DNA of 64,000 nt from Ignavibacteriales bacterium (GTDB lineage: Bacteria; Bacteroidota; Ignavibacteria; UBA10030), in NCBI GenBank assembly GCA_026390595.1, contig JAPLFQ010000021.1, forward strand, positions 62,001 through 126,000, given 5' to 3'. Under the pieces are notes generated by a model. The model searched no databases and was not told the origin of the DNA. It saw only the letters and a program-made list of their open reading frames with translations. The position numbers and the translations under genes were made by a program. Positions 1 through 7,525 of the stretch are shown piece after piece (positions within the stretch are counted from its first letter, which is position 1; each line of letters opens with the position of its first letter).

Positions 1-185
1 CCGCGCAGCAGAATATGGGATAGTGCGAGCAGCCCCACTGCCTGCCAGAACGTGAGCGCCGGCCCCCTGAACAGATCCGGGATCAGCGCGTTCCAGAGCA
101 GCATGACAACGAGCCCCAGCACTGCTCCACCGAACACAACAAACGCCACCATCGTTCCAACTTTTTTTATCCACCATGGTCTCAT
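1..185 (-). CDS. small membrane protein of unknown function (3' end beyond the left edge)
   Basis: The gene starts with ATG and remains open to the window edge. The visible 61 residues begin MRPWWIKKVGTMVAF and contain two hydrophobic stretches (about residues 11-32 and 45-60) separated by a short polar loop, so it should be an inner-membrane protein. A good Shine-Dalgarno (AAGGAG) lies 8 bases before the start. It follows the ECF sigma factor gene after only 11 bases and is presumably co-transcribed with it. A membrane protein in this position could be the regulator of the sigma factor, but it lacks any recognisable zinc-type anti-sigma motif in the part seen. I do not recognise a named family. 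Confidence 0.7.
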   Translation of the reverse strand, partial: MRPWWIKKVGTMVAFVVFGGAVLGLVVMLLWNALIPDLFRGPALTFWQAVGLLALSHILLR

Positions 186-196
186 AGCAATACTCC

Positions 197-778
197 TTAT
201 GTGGTTGTTTCGAATTCATCATAGAGATCCTGCAGCCGCTCGCGCAGAGCCAGGACCGCGTATCGCTTGCGGGACAACAGCGTGTTGACGGCTTCGCCTG
301 TCTCCGCCGCAATCTCCTTGAAACTCTTTCCTTCCAATTCATGCATCACGAACGCTTCGCGTTGCTCCTCGGGGAGGTCTTCGAGGGCATCAGATAATTC
401 ACTCCACACGACCGACCTCGCATACAGGCTGTCCGGACTCATGGAATTGTCATAGAGAATGTCTTCGAGGTTGATCGGCTCGCCGGGATTCGCTTCATCC
501 CGGGGGAGCGAATCGGGCCTCTTTTTCCTGTACCAATCGATAATCTTGTTGCGTGCAACACGGAACAACCAAGCAGTCAGTTTCTCAATCGGCTCCGTCA
601 CACTGTAGCTGGCAACGAACTGAAAGAGCACATCCTGCAGGATGTCTTCGGCGTCCTCCGTTGTTCGGACTCTCCTTCGGATGAAATCGAAAAGATGACG
701 GTGTTCGGCGCCGACCGCGTCTTCGAGCGATTTGATATCCTGGACCGGTATGCTCTGTATTCCTATCAAGAATCCCAT
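197..778 (-). CDS. ECF-type RNA polymerase sigma factor
   Basis: This 193-residue protein is a sigma-70 family member of the extracytoplasmic-function type and would redirect RNA polymerase to a small regulon. Region 2 is seen in the stretch DFIRRRVRTTEDAEDILQDV and in the following LTAWLFRVARNKIIDWYRKK. Region 4 is seen in LEDLPEEQREAFVMHELEGK followed by SFKEIAAETGEAVNTLLSRK, the helix-turn-helix that reads the -35 box. The ATG chosen gives a normal ECF length. A GTG at 865 would add 29 basic residues with no counterpart in the family. The next gene downstream is a small membrane protein, a common partner arrangement. The signal it responds to cannot be told from the sequence. Confidence 0.9.
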   Translation of the reverse strand: MGFLIGIQSIPVQDIKSLEDAVGAEHRHLFDFIRRRVRTTEDAEDILQDVLFQFVASYSVTEPIEKLTAWLFRVARNKIIDWYRKKRPDSLPRDEANPGEPINLEDILYDNSMSPDSLYARSVVWSELSDALEDLPEEQREAFVMHELEGKSFKEIAAETGEAVNTLLSRKRYAVLALRERLQDLYDEFETTT

Positions 779-891
779 TCTCTTAGTATGACGAATGACC
801 AACCGAAATATTGTCCGGCGCAGCAGCCTTCTGAGAACACGAACCGCCCGTGATCCGCTGCTCACGAGGGCGTGTGCGGAAAGGCCTTTGG

Positions 892-897
892 ATTATA
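892..897 (-). promoter_or_regulatory. possible -10 element for the sigma factor operon
   Basis: A perfect TATAAT lies on the minus strand 114 bases before the sigma factor ATG. The -35 position at 17-base spacing (GCTTTT) is poor, so the promoter might be activated or read by an alternative sigma factor. Confidence 0.35.
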
Positions 898-986
898 TGT
901 TTCGGTTTGGGCGAAAAAGCTGTACTATTCAACATTGAGCGCTATTCAATAATTCCCTTACAAATACCTATAGAAAGGGTGCATCG

Positions 987-1673
987 TTGAAATCACATCT
1001 CAAGATCATAGGGATATTCCTTCTCGTGCCTGCGCTACTCTCCTCGCAGGGAAAAGAACCAATCAAGTCTCAGAAAGACAAAGTGAGCTACAGTATCGGC
1101 CTCGACTTTGGAAAGAACATGAAGAGCCAGTCGGTGGAACTCAATCTGGATCTCCTTCTCCGCGGCATACGTGACGGGCTTGCCGAAGCGGCCCCGGCTT
1201 TGACGGATGCGGAGATGAGGGAAGCTATGACTACATTCCAGAAGGAGATGATGGCGAAGATGCAGGAAAAGCAGAAAGTCTCGGGCGAAAAGAACAAGAA
1301 AGAAGGCGAGGCATTTCTTGCCGAGAACAAGAAAAAACCCGGCATCGTGACGCTCCCAAGCGGACTGCAATACAAGATTCTGAAAGACGGGATCGGAAAG
1401 TCACCGAAGGCGACTGACACGGTTACGGTGCACTACCGCGGCACGCTGGTCAGCGGGAAGGAATTTGAAAGTTCATACAAGGGGGGCGCACCCACGACGT
1501 ACCCGTTGAAGGGCTTTATTCCGGGCTGGGTTGAGGCTCTTCAGAAAATGAAGGTCGGCTCGAAATGGCAGTTATTCGTCCCCTCGAACCTTGCCTATGG
1601 TGAAAACGGCCCAGGAGATATCGGACCGAATGCGACATTGATCTTTGAAGTGGAGCTTCTCGGAGCGAAATAG
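987..1673 (+). CDS. FKBP-type peptidyl-prolyl cis-trans isomerase, exported
   Basis: The protein (228 residues) would catalyse cis-trans isomerisation of X-Pro bonds in exported proteins. It has a signal peptide (residues 1-20, hydrophobic IIGIFLLVPALLSS), an N-terminal helical dimerisation region (about 30-110, rich in Lys and Glu, typical of FkpA/Mip proteins) and a C-terminal FKBP domain (about 118-228) with VTVHYRGTLVSGKEFESS and the closing GPNATLIFEVELL. Length and order match FkpA-like chaperones. The start is TTG, preceded by an AGAAAGGG Shine-Dalgarno; no in-frame ATG lies before the signal peptide. It is divergent from the sigma factor gene, so both may respond to envelope stress, which is inference. 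Confidence 0.9.
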   Translation: MKSHLKIIGIFLLVPALLSSQGKEPIKSQKDKVSYSIGLDFGKNMKSQSVELNLDLLLRGIRDGLAEAAPALTDAEMREAMTTFQKEMMAKMQEKQKVSGEKNKKEGEAFLAENKKKPGIVTLPSGLQYKILKDGIGKSPKATDTVTVHYRGTLVSGKEFESSYKGGAPTTYPLKGFIPGWVEALQKMKVGSKWQLFVPSNLAYGENGPGDIGPNATLIFEVELLGAK

Positions 1674-1688
1674 AGATGGGTCATTGGG

Positions 1689-1806
1689 AGGCTGTCCAAA
1701 GAGTACTTGCAGCAGGCAGAAAGATAGAGGAAAGACTTTGAACTCAGGTCATTGGTGAATCTCAGTCAGGTCTGAATATCATTTCGTCCTGCATTTTGGA
1801 CAGCCT
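1689..1806. repeat. MITE-like element bounded by 12-bp perfect inverted repeats
   Basis: AGGCTGTCCAAA at 1689-1700 is matched by its exact reverse complement at 1795-1806, enclosing 94 bases without a coding frame. The end sequence resembles the GGCTGTCC-type termini of several insertion-sequence families. No transposase and no clear target duplication are visible, so this is either a small non-autonomous element or the trace of one. It sits between the convergent FKBP and histidine kinase genes. Confidence 0.45.
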
Positions 1807-1829
1807 TCATAATTGGCATAAGAAATTCG

Positions 1830-3194
1830 TCAACCGGCCTGTGGTGTCGAACGCAGGGAGAAATCGACGGCAAACGTCGAGCCTTTCCCCAACTCGCTCG
1901 TTGTGCGGAGACTGTAACCCATCAACTTGCACAAAGCCCTCGAAATCGTCAATCCCAGTCCTGTTCCCTCGATGTACTGACCAACGGCTTGTTCTCCTCT
2001 TTCAAAAGCTTCAAAAACCGCTTCGAGCTTCTCTTCTGATATCCCCATCCCGTTATCCTGGACGTCGATTCGTGTCGGCCTGAGGAACTCATCCATGACC
2101 ACGGAAACCGTGATGGATCCCTGCTGCGTGAATTTCCGCGCGTTCGCCAGGAGATTGATCAAGACTTGTTTCAGCTTTTGTCTGTCCGTTACGACCGGGA
2201 GCACACCCTCCGGAATTTCTGTGCGCATCTCCAGTGCTCCGCCCCGAGCGTCAACACCGATTTCTCCAATCGTCTCCCGTATCAAGTCACCAAGGTCAAC
2301 CTCCGAAAGCACCATCGTGACCTTCCCCGTCTCGATGACTGACAGGTTGAGCATGTCACTCACCACGCCAAGCAAGTGCGTCGCATTTCCGATGATCCGC
2401 TGGACATAAAAGAGGTCTTGTTCACTGAAACGTGATTCTTGTTTGTTGGAGAGGAGATTTGCGAACCCAACAATGGAATTCAGCGGCGTGCGAAATTCAT
2501 GACTTACTTGAGCGAAGAACTGGCTGCCGGGTGATGTTAGGCCAGCTTCGCGTTCCCCTGTCATCTCTTGTGATGTGGTCGGGGTTGCGAGGCCAACGCC
2601 GAGCAGACCAGTAACGATGCCATCGCGGTCCCGGAGGGGCGATAGAGTCGTCACAAGCGTTCGGTCCCCGATGCGCTCCGTCCAGCTGACAACAGTCCCA
2701 TCGAGCGCGTGGGCCAGGCGCTGGCGGTTTTCATGGCTCTCGGGATAAAATTCGAAGAAGGAGCGTCCGACCGACTGCCGCTGCACTGGCGTGAACTCTG
2801 CCAGCCCTTTTCCTTCGAGCATCAGCAGATTTGCCTGTCGATCGAGTGCAAAGAGAAGAACGGGGAGTGACGAAAGGAGAGCGCGTAGCTGCTCGCGATC
2901 GCTGATGATGATGTTTGGAGATGGAGGAGCGAACGGAAGTGGGATTTGCGACAGCGGCTTCACCCGTTTGGAGGCCCGCCGTGAAGAGGCATCATCGACG
3001 CCGGACTGGGGCGTGAGTTCCTCACTATCGTCTGGCAGTTGCGACGTGTCCGCCACACCCTTCCTCACATTGTTCTTGGTTACAAGGCGCAGGACAGAAA
3101 TTCCCGAGCTATGGATGCAGCCGCGCGTCGATGCAGGGACCGGGACAGCGACAAGACTGAAATCTGACTTCGTGCCCGCCCGGCTCCTTCTCAC
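1830..3194 (-). CDS. PAS-domain sensor histidine kinase
   Basis: This 454-residue kinase has no membrane segment, so it should sense a cytoplasmic cue. The order is a disordered N-terminus (1-95), a PAS domain (about 100-204, LLSSLPVLLFALDRQANLL to GIVTGLLGVGL), a HisKA domain with the phospho-acceptor H232 in VSHEFRTPLNSIVGF, and a HATPase domain with the N box (LINLLANARKF), DNGMGI and GTGLGLTISRAL. It starts with GTG inside the stop codon of the upstream receiver-kinase gene (GTGA overlap), so the two are translationally coupled and very probably act in one pathway. No separate DNA-binding response regulator is present, so the output is unknown. Confidence 0.9.
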   Translation of the reverse strand: MRRSRAGTKSDFSLVAVPVPASTRGCIHSSGISVLRLVTKNNVRKGVADTSQLPDDSEELTPQSGVDDASSRRASKRVKPLSQIPLPFAPPSPNIIISDREQLRALLSSLPVLLFALDRQANLLMLEGKGLAEFTPVQRQSVGRSFFEFYPESHENRQRLAHALDGTVVSWTERIGDRTLVTTLSPLRDRDGIVTGLLGVGLATPTTSQEMTGEREAGLTSPGSQFFAQVSHEFRTPLNSIVGFANLLSNKQESRFSEQDLFYVQRIIGNATHLLGVVSDMLNLSVIETGKVTMVLSEVDLGDLIRETIGEIGVDARGGALEMRTEIPEGVLPVVTDRQKLKQVLINLLANARKFTQQGSITVSVVMDEFLRPTRIDVQDNGMGISEEKLEAVFEAFERGEQAVGQYIEGTGLGLTISRALCKLMGYSLRTTSELGKGSTFAVDFSLRSTPQAG

Positions 3195-4327
3195 TTCTCT
3201 GCGGATTGCTGATCCGGCGGTGCGGCCTCATCGTCGCGGGAGGCCGGCAGCGTTACCGAAACGGTCGTCCCTTTTCCGTATTCGCTTTCAAGTTTAAGGA
3301 ACCCGCCGTGGATTTCGGTGAGCCTTCTGGCAACCGTCAGACCCAGGCCGGAGCCCTGCTGTTCATACACTTTGCGTTCAAACTGCATGTAAGCACCGAC
3401 GTTGTGCAACTGTTCTACAGACATTCCACGCCCGTGGTCGCGAATCGTCAGGACAAACTCGTCGCCACGCATCTCCGTTTCGACAATGATCGGCGATCCT
3501 TTTTTCGAGTACCGGATAGCGTTGTCAAAAAGTTCTTCAAAAGTCTTCGAGAAGTAGTCGGGTGACATGGCCACACTCCCGGGAGCCAGCCTCAAAGTCA
3601 GATCTCCCGCCCGCTCAGATTCGTACGCCCGCTGACAGGCCGCAGTGTCCACGATCTTTTGCGCATCGGGAGCTTTGTTCTTCCGGAGCTGCTCGATCTT
3701 GTGGTAATCCATCTTGAGAATTTCGATCTGCGCATAGATCAGAAAATTCTCGACCAAGCGATTCAGCCGTTTGCCGTTCTTGTAGATCCGCTCCGCCATC
3801 TGAGAAACTTCGCGCGGCTCGAGATCGGAAAACTGCTTCCGCAGGATGTCCGCGTATCCGAGGATACCGTTGAGTGGAGTTCGCAGTTCGTGCGGCAAGG
3901 CCGTGCTCAGGTGCTGGCGCAGGAGCTCGAGTTTCGTCTCGGCCTCCTGAATCAACAAACGATGCTTCTCGAGCCTGGCACTGACTGCCGAGAGCAGCTG
4001 CGCCGGGGTAAATGGCTTCGGGAGAAAATCATCCGCGCCCAGTTCCATCCCCTGCCTCATGCGCTCCACACTTGCCATGGACGTAACAAGGATGAACGGG
4101 ATGGAAGCGGTCGAGGGATTATTGCGGATCGCTGCGAGCACTTCGTAACCGTCGACGAGCACCATGCGAACGTCACAGACGATCAATCCGGGGAGCTGCT
4201 TGCGGGCGAGCTCAAGTCCCTCTGCGCCGTTCGTCGCTTTGAACACTTCATATCCGGCTTTTCGAAGAGTGATGGCAATAACCTCGCGGATTGCCATGTC
4301 ATCATCGATCACAAGTACTTTTGTCAT
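3191..4327 (-). CDS. hybrid protein: N-terminal receiver domain fused to histidine kinase
   Basis: The 378-residue protein begins directly with a receiver domain (MTKVLVIDDD, acidic pocket D8-D9, phospho-acceptor D52 in IVCDVRM, conserved K104 in FLPKPF). It continues through a coiled linker into HisKA (H146 in ALPHELRTPLNGILG) and HATPase (NAIRYSKKGS, DHGRGM, GSGLGLTVARRL). Such receiver-first kinases are usually controlled by phosphorylation from another kinase, here plausibly the coupled PAS kinase downstream. The ATG chosen begins the receiver exactly. A TTG at 4402 lies within a good promoter and is therefore unlikely. It is cytoplasmic. Confidence 0.9.
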   Translation of the reverse strand: MTKVLVIDDDMAIREVIAITLRKAGYEVFKATNGAEGLELARKQLPGLIVCDVRMVLVDGYEVLAAIRNNPSTASIPFILVTSMASVERMRQGMELGADDFLPKPFTPAQLLSAVSARLEKHRLLIQEAETKLELLRQHLSTALPHELRTPLNGILGYADILRKQFSDLEPREVSQMAERIYKNGKRLNRLVENFLIYAQIEILKMDYHKIEQLRKNKAPDAQKIVDTAACQRAYESERAGDLTLRLAPGSVAMSPDYFSKTFEELFDNAIRYSKKGSPIIVETEMRGDEFVLTIRDHGRGMSVEQLHNVGAYMQFERKVYEQQGSGLGLTVARRLTEIHGGFLKLESEYGKGTTVSVTLPASRDDEAAPPDQQSAEK

Positions 4328-4373
4328 GACGCGGGACGGCCAGTCGTTACAGGAATCTGGGGTTTCAGGTAGT

Positions 4374-4402
4374 AAGATAATAGAAGAGGACACGGAATAC
4401 AA
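4374..4402 (-). promoter_or_regulatory. sigma-70-like promoter of the two-kinase operon
   Basis: On the minus strand TTGTAT and TATCTT are separated by exactly 17 bases. Transcription would begin near 4367, about 40 bases before the chosen ATG of the receiver-kinase gene. This also argues against a start codon at 4402. Confidence 0.55.
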
Positions 4403-4842
4403 CTCCCGGCGTCCATTGTTGTGAGGATTTGGAATAAAAACGGGAAGAATACGAAAAGACCCAGAAGAGCAAAAGAAACCCCGGCTGCGTACCTCCCCCT
4501 CAAGCTCTTTGTCTACGCAGTCGGGAGCTTCCTCTATGGAATTCGGTGATGCCCCAACACCGCCTCAGGTGGCCTCAGAAAACACGGAATTGAATCGCTC
4601 TGCTTCACTCTTGGTTCATGACATCACAAACAGTACCAAACCACTCGTGCCGGAACTGGGATTGGCCGCGTCTGCAAATGTCTGCCAGCCACGGAATTAC
4701 GAAGTCCAAAATCATGCCATTGAATCAGGTCGCGTTCGGAGTTCTGAAGATTGTACAATTTACCGTCTGAGGGGGCAAGGCGCCGGAGTTGGGGTGTGGG
4801 CGATCGGTAGGATTCGACTATGCGGCATCGCGCCAGCGCCAA
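4403..4842. other. intergenic stretch without a supported gene
   Basis: This 440-base region lies between the kinase-pair promoter and the end of the lipid kinase gene. Open frames exist on both strands but lack a ribosome-binding site, a recognisable domain and an untangled position: the longest rightward frame runs 110 bases into the end of the lipid kinase. I see no RNA gene, repeat or terminator in it. Confidence 0.5.
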
Positions 4843-5778
4843 TCAGTGCGGAGATTTCAGCTGGAGTGATTGAGGGAGGACGTCGATCATGCACGGAAGG
4901 TATCCGAGGAACTCGCCGTCGGATTCAACAGGGACATGCTCCTCCGATGTGACCGAGACGTGTCTCCCGCGAAAATGGCTTACCCAGGAAAGGTTGATGT
5001 GGCTTCCGAAGTAGATACGGGGGAAATTGACGAGCCGCGATGGGATGCTCTGCTGGTGAATAAGAATGACATCGAACAATCCGTCATTCACCACGGCACC
5101 CGGTGCGAAGTTCATTCCCCCTCCGGCATATCCGCCATTGGAGACAACCACGCCGAGCAAGAGATCAGAAGATACGAGTTTTCCATCGATTTCGACTGAC
5201 ATCATCTGTGCACGATGGCGAGCTGCAGTGGAGACCGCCGTGAGGCCGAAACCCAGAAAACCCCCGAGCCACTTGTGGTGCGACTGAAAGCGTTGAACGA
5301 CAACGGCGGCGATACCTTGCTGGCATTCATTGAGGAAGAAATGTTCGCAGAAGGCACCCTGGGAATCGACCACGTTGACTTTTCCGATATCTACTGCACG
5401 GCTCCCGTCACCGCACGCCACAGCGATTTGTTCATTCATTTTGGCCGGCAGGCCGAAACTGCGGATGACATCCTGTGCGGTGCCGCTTCCAATGATGCCG
5501 AGCTGGCACCTGGGGTTGAGAAGAACTCCACGATCCGCGAAGCCGTTGACAACTTCGTGCATCGTGCCGTCTCCCCCCACAGCAATAACGAGATCCGCCC
5601 CCGCCCTGATTGCTTCACGGGTACTCTCAGTCGCTTCGAGCGGCTTCGAAGTGACATGGACAATCGGGCTCACTCCCAGCCGTCTTGCGATTTCTGCGAT
5701 GATCGCCGGTTGGCGGCGCGCCGTCTTCCCTCCTGAGGAGAACGGATTGACTATGATATGGGCCTGGACTGTTCTCAC
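4843..5778 (-). CDS. diacylglycerol/lipid kinase family protein (YegS/DgkB type)
   Basis: The 311-residue protein belongs to the DAGK catalytic-domain family, which phosphorylates diacylglycerol or related lipids with ATP at the cytoplasmic face of the membrane. The signature nucleotide-binding motif is clear in LVIAVGGDGTMHEVVNGF (about residues 64-81), and the N-terminal strand HIIVNPFSSGGK is typical. The usual GTANDFAR loop is changed to GSGTAQDVIRSFG. The C-terminal half (YAGGGMNFAPGAVVNDGLFDV) matches the second domain of YegS. The start is GTG, supported by a promoter about 45 bases upstream. Length is normal for the family. The lipid substrate cannot be read from the sequence. Confidence 0.88.
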   Translation of the reverse strand: MRTVQAHIIVNPFSSGGKTARRQPAIIAEIARRLGVSPIVHVTSKPLEATESTREAIRAGADLVIAVGGDGTMHEVVNGFADRGVLLNPRCQLGIIGSGTAQDVIRSFGLPAKMNEQIAVACGDGSRAVDIGKVNVVDSQGAFCEHFFLNECQQGIAAVVVQRFQSHHKWLGGFLGFGLTAVSTAARHRAQMMSVEIDGKLVSSDLLLGVVVSNGGYAGGGMNFAPGAVVNDGLFDVILIHQQSIPSRLVNFPRIYFGSHINLSWVSHFRGRHVSVTSEEHVPVESDGEFLGYLPCMIDVLPQSLQLKSPH

Positions 5779-5825
5779 GCCGAGGATGTGTGGTTTGTCG
5801 TGACAGAGTAGAATTCAGTGCGTGG

Positions 5826-5854
5826 AAAGTAGCAAGTTCCATAGGAATAATCAA
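5826..5854 (-). promoter_or_regulatory. sigma-70-like promoter of the lipid kinase gene
   Basis: TTGATT and TACTTT on the minus strand are separated by 17 bases. The distance to the GTG start allows a short untranslated leader of about 40 bases. Confidence 0.5.
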
Positions 5855-6011
5855 ATTTTTCCAGTAATAACAAATGCAATTCGCCCGGAGCCAATCGTCC
5901 TTCCAGAGAGCAGCTGATATGCCGGGATCCCAACGCCGGCGTTCCTGCCCCGGGGCAAATCAGTTTCACATATGAATCGATGTATCGTGAGTAAAAAACA
6001 CCTTCCGGCGC

Positions 6012-6040
6012 TTGAGTTTTTTCAATGAATGGTGTATACT
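6012..6040 (+). promoter_or_regulatory. sigma-70-like promoter of the corrinoid operon
   Basis: TTGAGT and TATACT are separated by exactly 17 bases. Transcription would start near 6047, giving a leader of about 70 bases before the corrinoid protein ATG. I looked in 5855-6116 for the conserved B12-box of a cobalamin riboswitch and saw none. Confidence 0.6.
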
Positions 6041-6116
6041 TGAGTCAGGGAACGATCCGACTCACCGAACCGTCGGCAGCCTTCAACATTCACTACTACT
6101 ATCCCAGGGAAGAACG

Positions 6117-6791
6117 ATGAACGAGATCCTTGAATCTCTTACCCGCTGCGTCGAGCGCGGAAAAGTCAACAGCAAATCCCCCTACCCGCCGGATCTCAAG
6201 GGACAGGACGGAGCAGACGAGTTCGCCCGGAAAGCACTCGAAGCGGGACTACCGCCTCAGGAAATTCTTTCGAACGGACTGATCATCGGCATGCAGCGCG
6301 TCGGCGTACGATTCCGGAACAAGGAGATCTTCGTGCCGGATGTTCTGATGGCTGCGAAGGCCATGGCCGCCGCCATGGAACACCTCAAACCCTTCTTCAA
6401 ATCGGATGCGCTGAAGCACAAGGGCACAATCGTTATTGGAACCGTTCTGGGCGATCTCCACGATATCGGTAAGAAGCTCGTGTCGATGGTCATCGAGGGC
6501 TCAGGATGGGAGGTCGTCGATCTCGGGACGGACGTGTCGCCGGAGAAATTCCTCAAAGCAGCCGACGAACACCCGGGCTGCGTGATCGGACTAAGTGCGC
6601 TGCTGACCACGACGATGGTGAACATGGAAACGACGGTCAAGCACGTCAAAGCAAAACACCCGAACATCAAAGTCATTATCGGCGGAGCTCCGGTCACGGA
6701 GGAGTTCGCCCTCAAGATCGGCGCTGACGGGTATTCGTCCGATCCGCAGGGAGCGGTCGAGTTTTTGAACAGCCGGTGCGCGACGAACTAG
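6117..6791 (+). CDS. corrinoid (cobalamin-binding) methyl-carrier protein, MtaC/MetH type
   Basis: This 224-residue protein would carry a methyl group on the cobalt of a corrinoid between two methyltransferases. An N-terminal helical cap domain (about 1-95, GLIIGMQRVGVRFRNKEIFV) precedes a Rossmann-like B12-binding domain with the base-off signature DLHDIG at 113-118 (H115 would be the lower cobalt ligand), a SAL motif at 160-162 and GG at 189-190. Size and order match MtaC, MtbC and the O-demethylase corrinoid proteins. It is the first gene of an operon with a MetH-type reactivation protein and a UroD-like methyltransferase. The ATG follows AGGGAAG. Which methyl donor it serves is not known; a role in demethylating sugars is my inference. 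Confidence 0.92.
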   Translation: MNEILESLTRCVERGKVNSKSPYPPDLKGQDGADEFARKALEAGLPPQEILSNGLIIGMQRVGVRFRNKEIFVPDVLMAAKAMAAAMEHLKPFFKSDALKHKGTIVIGTVLGDLHDIGKKLVSMVIEGSGWEVVDLGTDVSPEKFLKAADEHPGCVIGLSALLTTTMVNMETTVKHVKAKHPNIKVIIGGAPVTEEFALKIGADGYSSDPQGAVEFLNSRCATN

Positions 6792-6793
6792 AA

Positions 6794-7525
6794 ATGCCCG
6801 TGTCGCCAGCAATCGACGTCGCCACATTCACTCCCCCGCTTCGCGACCTGGGAGTGAACAGAAATCTTGTCCTGTCAGATCTGGGATATCGTGACGGTGA
6901 AGCCCCCGAGATGATCGGGGATCTCATCGACGAGATCCTTCCTCTCATCCCGCTCCATATTTCTCTTCAATGCGGATATGGCATTCTTCCCGCCGGGTCG
7001 GTCAGCCTTTCCGATTCGGCAGTTGCGTGCTACGGCGTTGAATTCAACACCGGGCCCATTATCACAAACCAGTTGAAGCGATCCACCTCCGTTGCTCTGT
7101 TCGTCTCCACCACCGGTCCGCGGCTGGAACATTGGTCGGGCGAACTGATGGCTGGAGGAGATATGATGCGGGGATACATCGTCGATGCGATTGCTTCGGA
7201 GTACGTGGAGCAGGCCTCCATCTGGCTGGAGAAGCAGATCGCAGGACACGTGCAATCCCGCGGGTGGAAGATCACCAACAGGTACAGCCCGGGTTACTGC
7301 GACTGGCCTGTCACCGAACAGCACAAACTCTTCTCACTCCTCCCGCCAAAATTCTGCGGTATCACACTCACCGAAAGTGCATTGATGGTGCCTATCAAAT
7401 CGCTGAGCGGCATCATCGGACTTGGACCTGACGTCAAGCGGGGCGCTTTTCAGTGCTCCATCTGCGACCTCAAAGACTGTTTTCGAAGAAGGGAAGAGCC
7501 GGAACCGGCATCGGAGAGAGAATGA
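6794..7525 (+). CDS. stand-alone MetH-type reactivation (activation-region) protein
   Basis: The 243-residue protein corresponds to the C-terminal activation module of cobalamin-dependent methionine synthase, which uses S-adenosylmethionine to re-methylate oxidised cobalamin. The diagnostic part is RYSPGYCDWP (163-172) followed by ITLTESALMVPIKSLSG (190-206), equivalent to the RxxPGY and LTESxxMxPxxSVSG segments of MetH. Thermotoga has a comparable separate activation protein. Unlike the E. coli module it ends with a cysteine cluster, CSICDLKDC (C221, C224, C229), which could bind iron-sulphur or zinc. The start is uncertain: an ATG just after the corrinoid stop was preferred over a GTG at 6776, and neither has a clear Shine-Dalgarno. 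It serves the corrinoid protein encoded immediately upstream. Confidence 0.85.
   Translation: MPVSPAIDVATFTPPLRDLGVNRNLVLSDLGYRDGEAPEMIGDLIDEILPLIPLHISLQCGYGILPAGSVSLSDSAVACYGVEFNTGPIITNQLKRSTSVALFVSTTGPRLEHWSGELMAGGDMMRGYIVDAIASEYVEQASIWLEKQIAGHVQSRGWKITNRYSPGYCDWPVTEQHKLFSLLPPKFCGITLTESALMVPIKSLSGIIGLGPDVKRGAFQCSICDLKDCFRRREEPEPASERE

Noticed and set aside
4509-4952. A 147-codon rightward open frame between the kinase and lipid kinase genes
   Set aside because: It has no ribosome-binding site, no recognisable domain, and runs 110 bases into the opposite-strand lipid kinase gene.
5855-6116. A possible cobalamin riboswitch ahead of the corrinoid operon
   Set aside because: No B12-box or matching set of stems was visible, and the promoter leaves only about 70 bases of leader.
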